Positions 1 through 8,054 of a DNA stretch of 35,292 nt are shown piece after piece. The DNA comes from CANJSG01 sp038203875. Lineage in GTDB: Bacteria > Verrucomicrobiota > Verrucomicrobiia > Limisphaerales > CANJSG01. Where the stretch lies: assembly GCA_038203875.1 (NCBI GenBank), contig JBBRDN010000022.1:1-35292 (forward strand), written 5' to 3'. Position 1 is the stretch's first letter. The number at the start of each line of letters is the position of its first letter. Under the pieces are notes generated by a model, which worked only from the letters and a program-made list of their open reading frames with translations, was not told the origin of the DNA and did not search any database. A program made the translations under genes and the position numbers.

Positions 1-119
1 TTGCCTTCTGCCATCTCTGCGTCTTCCGTGGTTTCCTTCCTCGCGTTCCTTCCCACCCTTCGCGGATGAACCGTCTTCGTTCTTCCCTTCCCGCCGGCGG
101 GCCGACACCGTTTCCCATC

Positions 120-1577
120 ATGCAGAGCTACCAGAACCTCATCGGCGGCGAATGGACCAACGCCGTTTCCGGAAAAACCTTCACCACCACCAACCCCGCC
201 GACACGCGCGAGAGCGTCGCCAGCTACCCGCACAGCGCCCAAGCCGACGCGCAGCAGGCAATCGCCGCCGCCAAGGCCGCCTTCGCCGGTTGGGCCGCGC
301 AGACCGCGCCCGCCCGTGGCCGCATTCTCAGCAAGGCCTCGCAGATCCTCGAAAGCCGCAAGCCCGAGTTGGCCAAACTCCTCACCCGCGAAGAAGGCAA
401 GACGCTGGCCGAAGCCACCGGCGAAGTGCAGCGCTCCGCCGACATCCTCCGCTTCTTCGGCGGCCTCAGCTACACGCTCGGCGGCCAGACCATCCCGCAT
501 GATCTCCCCGGCAACCTGCTTCTGACCCGGCGCGAGCCCGTCGGTGTCATCGGCCTGATCACGCCGTGGAATTTCCCCATCGCCATCCCGGTCTGGAAGC
601 TCGCCCCCGCCCTGCTCTGCGGCAACGCCGTCGTCATCAAGCCCGCCTCGCAGGCCCCGGCCATGACCATCGAGGTTGCTAAGGCGCTTATCGAAGCCGG
701 TCTGCCCAAGGGCGTGCTCAACGTCGTCACCGGCGACGGCCGCAGCGTCGGCGGTGAACTGGCGACGAATGCCGATGTGACCGCGCTGTCCTTCACCGGC
801 AGCTACAAGATTGGCCACGGCATCTACCTGCAACTGGCCCAGCGCATGGCCCGCGCGCAGATGGAAATGGGTGCGAAGAACCCGACCATCGTCCTGGCCG
901 ACGCCGACCTCGACCTCGCCGCGCGCCTCGTGGCCATCGCGGGCTTCGGTCTCACAGGTCAGGCTTGCACCGCCACCAGCCGCGTCATCGTGGAACGCAG
1001 CGTTCTCCCCGCCTTCACCGAGAAACTCATCGAGAAGATGAAGGCCATCAAAGTCGGCAACGGCCTGCACGACGGCGTGACGATGGGACCGTCGGTCAAT
1101 GCCCAGGAATTCCAGGGCAATCTCGACTACATCGACATCGCCCAGAAGGAAGGCGCGAAGGTGCTCTGGGGTGGCGCGAAGCTCACCGAAGGCGATCTCG
1201 CCCACGGCTATTTCATGCAGCCCACGCTGCTCGGAGACGTCACGCCGTCGATGCGGATCGCGCAGGAGGAAGTCTTCGGCCCCGTCGTCGGCTTGATCGC
1301 GGTGGACAGCTTCGACGAGGCGCTGAAGGTGGCCAACGGCGTCAACGTGGGCCTGAGCGCCAGCCTCGTGACCCGCGACTACAAGAAGGCCATGCTCTAC
1401 GCCGAACGCATCGAGGCCGGCGTGGTGAAGGTGAACCAGATCAGCACCGGCCTCGCGCTCCAGGCCCCCTTCGGTGGCGTGAAGCAGAGCAGCACCGACG
1501 GCTTCAAGGAACAGGGCGCCGGCGCGGTGGAATTCTACTCGCGGCTCAAGACGGTGTATTTCGACTACTCGGCGTGA
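120..1577 (+). CDS. NAD(P)-dependent aldehyde dehydrogenase
   Basis: A 485-residue aldehyde dehydrogenase that oxidises an aldehyde to the acid with NAD(P). Visible are the oxyanion Asn151 in PWNF, the cofactor-binding Lys174 in VIKPA, the general base Glu249 in EMGAKNP and the catalytic Cys283 in GQACTATSR. The GQACTATSR context and full-length fold resemble the semialdehyde dehydrogenase branch (alpha-ketoglutaric or succinic semialdehyde), but the substrate cannot be fixed from sequence. An in-frame ATG at 66 would add 18 residues without family resemblance. The ATG at 120 places the conserved LIGGEW a few residues from the N terminus, as is usual, so it is preferred, although no clear Shine-Dalgarno precedes it. 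It has no functional neighbour in the window. Confidence 0.93.
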   Translation: MQSYQNLIGGEWTNAVSGKTFTTTNPADTRESVASYPHSAQADAQQAIAAAKAAFAGWAAQTAPARGRILSKASQILESRKPELAKLLTREEGKTLAEATGEVQRSADILRFFGGLSYTLGGQTIPHDLPGNLLLTRREPVGVIGLITPWNFPIAIPVWKLAPALLCGNAVVIKPASQAPAMTIEVAKALIEAGLPKGVLNVVTGDGRSVGGELATNADVTALSFTGSYKIGHGIYLQLAQRMARAQMEMGAKNPTIVLADADLDLAARLVAIAGFGLTGQACTATSRVIVERSVLPAFTEKLIEKMKAIKVGNGLHDGVTMGPSVNAQEFQGNLDYIDIAQKEGAKVLWGGAKLTEGDLAHGYFMQPTLLGDVTPSMRIAQEEVFGPVVGLIAVDSFDEALKVANGVNVGLSASLVTRDYKKAMLYAERIEAGVVKVNQISTGLALQAPFGGVKQSSTDGFKEQGAGAVEFYSRLKTVYFDYSA

Positions 1578-1670
1578 GTAAACCAAGTGAAGCCAGCCGC
1601 CGGTCTGCATCAATTGATATGCAGAGTATCCATCCTAACTTCTGTCCTTTCAGGCTGAAGAACTGTGCGT

Positions 1671-1871
1671 GAAAGCCGCGGAGCAGCGACAGACAATAGC
1701 CCACGGCGTAAGCCGTGGGTATGCCGCAGAGCGTGATGAGCCCCGGATGGGGCGACAGAAATGCACCTTACTTCCCCGGACTCTGCAGCCCAATCCGGGG
1801 CTCGGTCGTGAGTGAAATCGAATCCACAGCTTACGCTGTGGATTACTTTCTTCCGCACCTCCGGTGCTAAA
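1671..1871. repeat. Inverted pair of REP-like hairpin elements
   Basis: This fills most of the 340-base gap 1578-1917. Copy A (+, from about 1679) has a hairpin with stem arms 1700-1707 and 1712-1719 around a GTAA loop, a 20-base spacer, then a second hairpin GCCCC-GGAT-GGGGC at 1740-1753. Copy B (- strand, about 1863 down to 1779) repeats the layout: arms 1821-1830 and 1835-1844 around TTAC (GTAA on its own strand), a spacer of similar length, then AGCCCCGGAT at 1792-1801 read in reverse. Both copies begin CGGAG and place the first hairpin the same 21 bases downstream. A third small hairpin (1855-1859 with 1863-1867) lies in copy B. Any open frame across it is just translated repeat. Confidence 0.8.
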
Positions 1872-1917
1872 GCCTTGATCTCCCCGATTCCGCAACGACC
1901 CTCGGGACACACATTGC

Positions 1918-2607
1918 ATGGCTGAAAACCCCGCTCACCTTTTCAAACTCTGGACCGCCTCGTCCGCAGACGACGCTAAGGTCGGAAGTTGGACCTTACG
2001 GCGACATGAGGCCGGCTCACTGCTTCTGCCAACAGGGCGAATTGTGGCGTGTGATCCTTCGGTGATCTCGGGCGAGGAGGAGGCGTTTGTGCGGACAGTG
2101 CCGCCGGGGTCGTATCCCGTTTCACTCGTCATCGCCACGGACACCAAACAGTCCCGCGGGGCGGCGGCCATTCTCCGGTTCAGCGTCGCTTCTCCCGTCT
2201 CATGGGAACGAGCCCGCACGGTGGAGGACGACGATCTGGAGATGACCGGATACGGCGTGGACAGCGCGACCGGCTGTTTCCTTGATTCATCCGCGCTCGC
2301 CATCGTGGCCACGGAACTGGAACCAACCCGCCAGTGGGAACAGCGGATCGAAGAAGCGCTGGAGATCACGCCCGATGACGACTGGTTCTCCGCCAACATT
2401 GCCGTGAGCCAGTCCCCGCCGACGAACGCCATCGCCTTCTCCACTGGCTTCGGCGACGGCCTGTATGCCTCGTGGTTCGGCCTCGACGCCGATGGCAACG
2501 CCGTGTGCCTGCTGACGGATTTCGAGGTAGTCGATACCGAAGTCGGGCAGATCAAAGCTCCGACGTCAGAGGCAAAGCCACCGAGCCGTTGGAAGTTCTG
2601 GAAGTAG
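1918..2607 (+). CDS. DUF4241 domain protein
   Basis: A 229-residue soluble protein with no signal peptide or membrane segment. It shows the DUF4241 pattern: an early G-x-I-x-ACDP segment (residues 40-47, GRIVACDP), a middle beta-rich part, and a C-terminal signature with FSTGFGDGLYASWFGLD followed by LLTDFEV. The function of the family is not known; members are often found beside toxin-immunity or uncharacterised genes, which is not the case here. The ATG directly follows the REP-like repeat region. The gene ends 17 bases before the end of the convergent esterase gene. The family call rests on motif memory. Confidence 0.75.
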   Translation: MAENPAHLFKLWTASSADDAKVGSWTLRRHEAGSLLLPTGRIVACDPSVISGEEEAFVRTVPPGSYPVSLVIATDTKQSRGAAAILRFSVASPVSWERARTVEDDDLEMTGYGVDSATGCFLDSSALAIVATELEPTRQWEQRIEEALEITPDDDWFSANIAVSQSPPTNAIAFSTGFGDGLYASWFGLDADGNAVCLLTDFEVVDTEVGQIKAPTSEAKPPSRWKFWK

Positions 2608-2624
2608 GCCCGGCGGTCGCGTGG

Positions 2625-4655
2625 TCAGTCCTTGAACTGCTTCATCACGTCGACCGGCGAGAGGGTCTTCGCCATCACCTTGAGCGGATCGTTCTTCGCC
2701 TTGAACCGCGTCTTTAGCGGGTTCGTCGCAAGGCCCACGCTTTCCGGTCCACCGTGGACCACGATATGGCCGGCGTCACGGAGCGTCGGCACACCGAAGA
2801 CTCCGCCGACGCGTCCGATGCCGGGCACGAACGCCTCCGGGATCTGGACCGATTCTGCACCGGCCACGCTGAGCTTCAGCCCGGTCGTTTCCAGGGCAAT
2901 GTCACCCAGCCACGGCGACGCCATCGAGACCCACATCGCTCCGGCGCGGCGCCCGGCCACGACGAGATCCCTTCGTCCAAGCGCGGTCTTTAGGAACTCG
3001 GAAGCGCGCACGACATCGCGCACTGCCGTTTGCGCCAAGGTGCGGTTGTAGCAGGTGAAGGTGGTGAAGTAGTCCGGCCGCTCCCGCACCGGCTGCGTTC
3101 CGGCGACGCGTCCCGGATAACGCGAAAGCGATTCGAGCACGGCCACCGGATGTCCGCGGTCGAGCAGTGCCTCCAGCTCCTTGGCGGTCGGCAGCGTGTT
3201 GGCCACAACACCGTCGGCATCGGCCACGAGCAGGACGGGGCGACGCTTGCCATTCACCGGCTGGTGCAACGTGACGCGGATGCCATCGGCCGACTCATAG
3301 GTCGTCGTCGCAGAAGAGGCCTTGAAGTTGAGCGTGGAGGCGGACTCCTTGAAGTCGTTCGCCTGGATGTCCTCCGCGTGGATCTGGAACGTAGCGGCAA
3401 GCAGACGCGCGCGAAGCCCGGCGCCTCCCGGTTTCATCAGGGCGGCCCGGTTCTTCTCCGCTTCGCCGATCAAGTATCCGATGGCCTCGCCCTCAGTCTT
3501 CGCGTTCGCGGGAAACTTGCCCGCCGGGAACACGCGCAGGTCGGCGTCGGGCTCTTTCGTGTAGGGCGCTTCCTGCCAGCCATTGGGAAAGGCGTCGGGC
3601 CGGAGCGTCTTGCCGAGGAAGCCGTAGACCGCTTCGCGGGTGCGGAGGTTGTAGTTGTGCGGCGCCTCAAAAATCTTCCAGCCGAAGCGGTCTCCTGCGC
3701 CCGCGAGCTGGTAGATCCATTCGATGGACGGGCCTTCGATCGTGTCCGTGGTCTTCGTCCAGTCGCCCGTTGCCGCGACTAGGAACTGGGGACGCGGCAC
3801 GGCGGCGGCCGCGACTTCCATGTTGGAGTAACGTATGCGAAGTCCGGGTGCGTTCTCACAACGACACCCGCCCTGCATCGAGTGCGACACCATGACAATC
3901 GGAGCCTGCGCGGCCAGCCGGTCGTCGATGGCCCCGAGCATGAATGTCTGCGTGCCCCCGCCGGATTCACCGGTCGCGGCGAGGCGTTTGCGGTCCACAT
4001 CGGGCAGGCTTTCGAGGAAGTCGACCGAGCGGACGCAGTTCCACACCTGCAGGCCCATGAGGTTGATGTTCCAGTAGAAATTCGTCGGCTGGCTGAAGGT
4101 CGCGGAATGGGGGTCGTAGTTCTTCCTCTTGTCAGGATTGAAGCCGGCCAGGCTGTTATTGAACTGCGACGTGTCGTTGTAACCCACCATGTCGATGCTC
4201 AAGGCGATGATCCCATGGCGCGCCTGGCTGATGCAGCGGGCGGCGGTGGACCCGTCCTTCATGTCGGCGAACCGGCCTTCCTCCCAATGTCCGTGGGGAT
4301 TGAGCGTCGCGGCGAACGGCCCCGCGCCCTGGCCCAGCGGGCGATACAGGTTGCCCGCCACGAACACGCCCGGCAGCGACTCGAAGTAGACCTTCTCGAC
4401 CGAGTAGTCGTCGCGCTCGATCCGGCCGGAAATCTTCGAGTTGAGCGGCGTCTTTGCGGGCATGGGCAACAGGCCGCAACTGACGAGGGCCTGGTCACGG
4501 ATCTCCAGCGCGCGCATCCGCCACGCGGCGGCCGACGTGATCTTCGGGAACGTCCGGAGCGTGTTCAGCGTGACGACTTCGGGCACCGGCTCCGCGGCGA
4601 AGGACGAGAGCGCGACCGATACCGGAATCAGGAGGGAAAGAATGCGGGCTTTCAT
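2625..4655 (-). CDS. Secreted acetylxylan-esterase-like alpha/beta hydrolase
   Basis: A 676-residue exported protein with a Sec signal peptide (residues 1-21, cut after SSFAA). It carries an alpha/beta-hydrolase domain with an oxyanion region at NPHGHW (119-124) and the nucleophile elbow GESGGG (Ser231). A second poorly defined hydrolase-like half runs from about 440 to the end. The family acts on esters of plant polysaccharides (acetyl xylan esterase type) and is frequent in Verrucomicrobiota and Planctomycetota. It would act in the periplasm or outside. The exact ester is not readable. No sugar transporter or glycoside hydrolase lies next to it. The start at 4655 gives a textbook leader. 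Confidence 0.8.
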   Translation of the reverse strand: MKARILSLLIPVSVALSSFAAEPVPEVVTLNTLRTFPKITSAAAWRMRALEIRDQALVSCGLLPMPAKTPLNSKISGRIERDDYSVEKVYFESLPGVFVAGNLYRPLGQGAGPFAATLNPHGHWEEGRFADMKDGSTAARCISQARHGIIALSIDMVGYNDTSQFNNSLAGFNPDKRKNYDPHSATFSQPTNFYWNINLMGLQVWNCVRSVDFLESLPDVDRKRLAATGESGGGTQTFMLGAIDDRLAAQAPIVMVSHSMQGGCRCENAPGLRIRYSNMEVAAAAVPRPQFLVAATGDWTKTTDTIEGPSIEWIYQLAGAGDRFGWKIFEAPHNYNLRTREAVYGFLGKTLRPDAFPNGWQEAPYTKEPDADLRVFPAGKFPANAKTEGEAIGYLIGEAEKNRAALMKPGGAGLRARLLAATFQIHAEDIQANDFKESASTLNFKASSATTTYESADGIRVTLHQPVNGKRRPVLLVADADGVVANTLPTAKELEALLDRGHPVAVLESLSRYPGRVAGTQPVRERPDYFTTFTCYNRTLAQTAVRDVVRASEFLKTALGRRDLVVAGRRAGAMWVSMASPWLGDIALETTGLKLSVAGAESVQIPEAFVPGIGRVGGVFGVPTLRDAGHIVVHGGPESVGLATNPLKTRFKAKNDPLKVMAKTLSPVDVMKQFKD

Positions 4656-4767
4656 GGGAGATGCGCCGAGCTTGCCGCGCCCGGTCCAATTGCCAAGCCT
4701 GCCCGCTAGCTTCCGGCACAGAATTCCTCGTAACCTCCGACCCGTTCCCCCTCAGGAAGGGGGCAAG

Positions 4768-7095
4768 ATGAACAACGATCCTGCAACCTGTCCCAAGTGC
4801 GGCTCCGCCATCCCGGCCGATGCGCCGCAGGGATTGTGTCCGCGCTGCGTGCTCGCCGGCGTCGCGGCACCCACGGAGGCCACGCGCACCAGCGGACCCC
4901 GCGTGGCCGCTCCGCGCATCGATGCGGTCCAGGCGGCGTTTCCGCAGCTGGAGATCGTCGAACTCATCGGCCAGGGCGGCATGGGCGTCGTCTACAAGGC
5001 GCGCCAGCCGAAGCTCGACCGCTTCGTCGCGCTCAAGATCCTGGCCGAAACGCTCGCGAAGGATCCGACCTTCGAGGAACGGTTCACCCGCGAGGCCCGC
5101 ACCCTTGCCAAACTGAGCCATCCGAACATCGTCACCATCTACGACCACGGCCGCGCGGGAGACTTCTTCTATCTGCTGATGGAGTTCGTCGACGGCGTGA
5201 ATCTCCGCCAGGCCATGGCCGCCGGACGCTTCACGGCCACGGAGGCCCTCGCGCTCGTCCCGCGCATCTGCGAGGCCCTGCAATACGCCCACGACGAAGG
5301 TGTGCTCCACCGCGACATCAAGCCGGAGAACATCCTCCTCGACGGACGTGGCCGGGTGAAGATCGCCGACTTCGGCATCGCCAAGATGCTCGGCGAAACC
5401 CAGCCCGGCGGCACGCTCACCGCCAGCGGCGCGTCGCTCGGCACGCCGCACTACATGTCCCCGGAACAGATCGAGCATCCGTCCGAGGTCGATCACCGCA
5501 CCGACATCTTTTCGCTCGGTGTCGTCTTCTACGAAATGCTCACGGGCGAACTGCCGCTCGGCCGGTTCGGTCCGCCTTCCGCGAAGTCCGCCGTGGACCG
5601 CCGCGTGGACGAGATCGTCTTCCGCACGCTGGAAAAGGAACGCGAACTCCGCCAGCAGAGCGCGGGCGAAGTGAAGACGCAGCTGGACACCCTTTCACGG
5701 ACCGCCGCCATTCCGCCGCGCGGCCCACAGCCTGCCGGCGGCCGCACACCGCGCATCCTCAAAGGCCAGGGTTGCATCCTCATCCGCCCCGAGACGATGG
5801 CGTCGTTCGACGGACAGATGTTCGCCTACCAGAACCGAGGCCAACTGCTGCTCGACGAAGAACGCCTGACCTTCACCAAGGACGGATTTCCCACAGTCAT
5901 CCCGCTCCCTGCGATCACCGACCTCAGCATCGGTCAGTATCCCCGGTCGATGAACCCCGCCGGGATCAACCTGATCAGCCTGAACTACACCGACGGCACC
6001 ACCGACAAGCGCGTCTATTTGTCGCCCATGGACGGGTGGTTCGGATTCCCTTCGACATGGAACCGCCATGTCGCCGACTGGCACTCGGCCATCCGCGAGG
6101 CCATCGTGGCAGCGACCGGCAAACCACCCGGCGAAACGCCCGCCGATCAGCTCGGCATTCCTCGGAGCCGTGGGATGGGACTGCTACTGATTCTGATGCC
6201 GGTGATCGTGATCACCGTGAGTTTCGGAGCGATCATCAGCCTCTGGATGAGCCGACCCGGCGGGCCGGGCGGATCCGAAATCCCCTCGGTTGCCCTGCCG
6301 ATCATCACGTTCCTGGCAGTTTTCATCTCGCTGCTGATCCAATTCACCCGAAATGCAAGAAGAGCTCTCACCGGCGACGGCAACGTTCCTAAAAGAGCGA
6401 GATTCGGCTTGGCCCGCACAGTCGTCTTGATCTTGTTCCTGTTCGTGTCGGTCTTCCTCGCCTACTTCGCCTTCTGGCAACGAAGTGCCCGCCCATCCCC
6501 TCCCCAAGTGGCGCAAGCAGCCGAACCCGCGCGGCCCCTCCCCACGACGGTTGCCGTCCCTCGTGCGGACACGATCGAGGAGATCGAACTCAAGGTGGCC
6601 AAGCAGCAGTTGGAGAAGACGCTCACGGACCTGGCCGAAACGGAGAAGGAGTTGGCGACATCGGAGGCCATCCAGAGCATGGGCGACCAGCACCCGACCA
6701 AGAAGGCCCTGATCGATCGGCGGCTGTTTCTCAAAGAACGGACACTGGTGCTCCAGAATGAAATCCAACGCGGCTCGCCCAATCCGACGGCAGGCGACGC
6801 GGCCGTCCGAGAGATCCAGCTGCGCGTCATCCGAGACCAGTTCGAGAAGACCCTGACCGCATTGACCGACGCCGAGCGGGAACTCGCCACCTCACCGGCT
6901 TTGGTCAACTTCAGCGATGAACATCCAGCAAAGAAAGCGATGCTGACCAAGATCCTTTACCTCAAAGAACGCAGCGCGGTTCTGAGAAACGAACTTTCAT
7001 CAGCCACGGCTGCCAGAAAACCGGAAGCCCCAACTGAAAATCGCATTCAAGGCACTCCTCCGGCCGACCAATCAGATCCCTTGATAAGGCAATGA
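4768..7095 (+). CDS. Membrane-anchored Ser/Thr protein kinase with zinc ribbon
   Basis: A 775-residue Hanks-type kinase. Order of parts: a zinc ribbon with CPKC at 8-11 and CPRC at 24-27; a kinase domain of about 62-310 with glycine loop GQGGMG (68-73), Lys90, HRDIKPEN (Asp183), DFG (Asp201) and the GTPHYMSPEQ activation-loop end; a PH/GRAM-like beta region of about 332-450; three membrane segments (about 471-493, 507-526, 551-570); and a coiled-coil tail made of two copies of a 64-residue unit (603-668 and 680-744). The ATG at 4768 has a strong upstream AGGAAGGGGG; frames extending to 4441 overlap the divergent esterase gene and are not needed. The gene overlaps the next by ATGA, so kinase and sigma factor are translationally coupled. 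All catalytic residues are present. Confidence 0.95.
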   Translation: MNNDPATCPKCGSAIPADAPQGLCPRCVLAGVAAPTEATRTSGPRVAAPRIDAVQAAFPQLEIVELIGQGGMGVVYKARQPKLDRFVALKILAETLAKDPTFEERFTREARTLAKLSHPNIVTIYDHGRAGDFFYLLMEFVDGVNLRQAMAAGRFTATEALALVPRICEALQYAHDEGVLHRDIKPENILLDGRGRVKIADFGIAKMLGETQPGGTLTASGASLGTPHYMSPEQIEHPSEVDHRTDIFSLGVVFYEMLTGELPLGRFGPPSAKSAVDRRVDEIVFRTLEKERELRQQSAGEVKTQLDTLSRTAAIPPRGPQPAGGRTPRILKGQGCILIRPETMASFDGQMFAYQNRGQLLLDEERLTFTKDGFPTVIPLPAITDLSIGQYPRSMNPAGINLISLNYTDGTTDKRVYLSPMDGWFGFPSTWNRHVADWHSAIREAIVAATGKPPGETPADQLGIPRSRGMGLLLILMPVIVITVSFGAIISLWMSRPGGPGGSEIPSVALPIITFLAVFISLLIQFTRNARRALTGDGNVPKRARFGLARTVVLILFLFVSVFLAYFAFWQRSARPSPPQVAQAAEPARPLPTTVAVPRADTIEEIELKVAKQQLEKTLTDLAETEKELATSEAIQSMGDQHPTKKALIDRRLFLKERTLVLQNEIQRGSPNPTAGDAAVREIQLRVIRDQFEKTLTALTDAERELATSPALVNFSDEHPAKKAMLTKILYLKERSAVLRNELSSATAARKPEAPTENRIQGTPPADQSDPLIRQ

Positions 7096-7811
7096 GCGCG
7101 TCACCGGCCTTCATCACCACCCGCTGGACGCGCGTGCTCGCAGCGCGCGGCGATTCGCCGGAAGCCAAGCTGGCCTTGGGCGAGCTGTGCGAAGCCTATT
7201 GGCCGGCGGTCTTCCGCTTCCTGCAACGCGAGGGGCGCACGGAGGACGCGGCGCGCGAGCTGACTCAGGAATTCTTCGCCAAGGTGCTGGAGCGCGACGC
7301 CTTCGCCGGGGTCGATCCGGCGCGCGGACGGTTCCGGTCGTTCCTGCTCGGGGCGCTGAAGCATTTCCTCGGCGACCAGCGCGACCGCGACCGCGCGGCC
7401 AAACGCGGCAGCGGCGCGGCCCACGAACCTCTCGGGCTCGGCACCGATACTTCGCCGGGCATCGACGTGGCCGATCCGGCGGAGGCGTTCGACGAACGGC
7501 GCTTCGACCGGCAATGGGCGCTCGCCGTCATCGACCGTTCGATGGTCGCGGTGGAGTCCGAGCTGCGGGCCGAGGGAAAGGCGGCGCAGTTCGACGTGCT
7601 GAAGCCTTGGCTCGCGGGAGATCCGGCGACGTTGTCCCAGGCGGAGGCCGCGACGCGCCTCGGCATGAGCGAAGGCGCGGTGAAGGTGGCGATCCATCGG
7701 CTGAGGAAGCGGTATCGCGAGCTGGTGCGTAGCGAAGTGGCCCAGACGGTCCCCGAATCGGCGGACGTGGACGCGGAACTGCGCTACCTCGTCGAGGTGC
7801 TGGCGGCGTAG
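7092..7811 (+). CDS. ECF-type RNA polymerase sigma factor (kinase-linked)
   Basis: A 239-residue extracytoplasmic-function sigma factor. Region 2 is seen in YWPAVFRFLQREGR, the LTQEFFAKVLER core and the RGRFRSFLLGALKHFL segment. Region 4 is a helix-turn-helix around LSQAEAATRLGMSEGAVKVA. The N-terminal ITTRWTRVLAARG is typical of sigma factors encoded beside Ser/Thr kinases in Planctomycetota and Verrucomicrobiota. Its start overlaps the kinase stop by four bases (ATGA, 7092-7095). No anti-sigma factor follows, so the kinase or its phosphorylation is the likely control (inference from context). No terminator is evident in the gap downstream. Confidence 0.93.
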   Translation: MSASPAFITTRWTRVLAARGDSPEAKLALGELCEAYWPAVFRFLQREGRTEDAARELTQEFFAKVLERDAFAGVDPARGRFRSFLLGALKHFLGDQRDRDRAAKRGSGAAHEPLGLGTDTSPGIDVADPAEAFDERRFDRQWALAVIDRSMVAVESELRAEGKAAQFDVLKPWLAGDPATLSQAEAATRLGMSEGAVKVAIHRLRKRYRELVRSEVAQTVPESADVDAELRYLVEVLAA

Positions 7812-7822
7812 AAAGGGGAGTT

Positions 7823-8047
7823 GATCCGCGAAGGGCGCGAACGAACGCGAAGAGGAGAAAAATCTCGTGGGCGGTAGGGCGATCGATCCCGCCGAGCCGC
7901 CTCGAAGTGCGCGGCATCCAAGAAGCGTTCACATGGGAAGCGTGAAGAGTTTCCGCTTTAGCCCGCCGGTTTTCAGAAGCTAATTAAGCCGCTCGGCTTG
8001 CGCCTTCGCCCTACCTTTCGCTTCGCGCTTCTTCGCTACCTTCGCAG
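7823..8047. repeat. Degenerate CGCGAAG repeats in intergenic gap
   Basis: The 243-base gap 7812-8054 has no credible gene. At its left edge are three tandem units of 9-10 bases starting CGCGAA (7827-7835, 7836-7845, 7846-7855). At its right edge (about 8002-8047) is a run of related motifs in the opposite orientation (CTTCGC, CTTCGCG, CTTCGC). Bases 10-65 of the window contain similar TTCGCG-like text. These resemble the short degenerate repeats often scattered between genes in this phylum. No function can be read. Confidence 0.4.
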
Positions 8048-8054
8048 AAAAACA

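Noticed and set aside
1610..1912. A 100-codon minus-strand open frame in the gap before the DUF4241 gene
   Set aside because: It is translated from the inverted REP-like hairpins and has no protein-like pattern.
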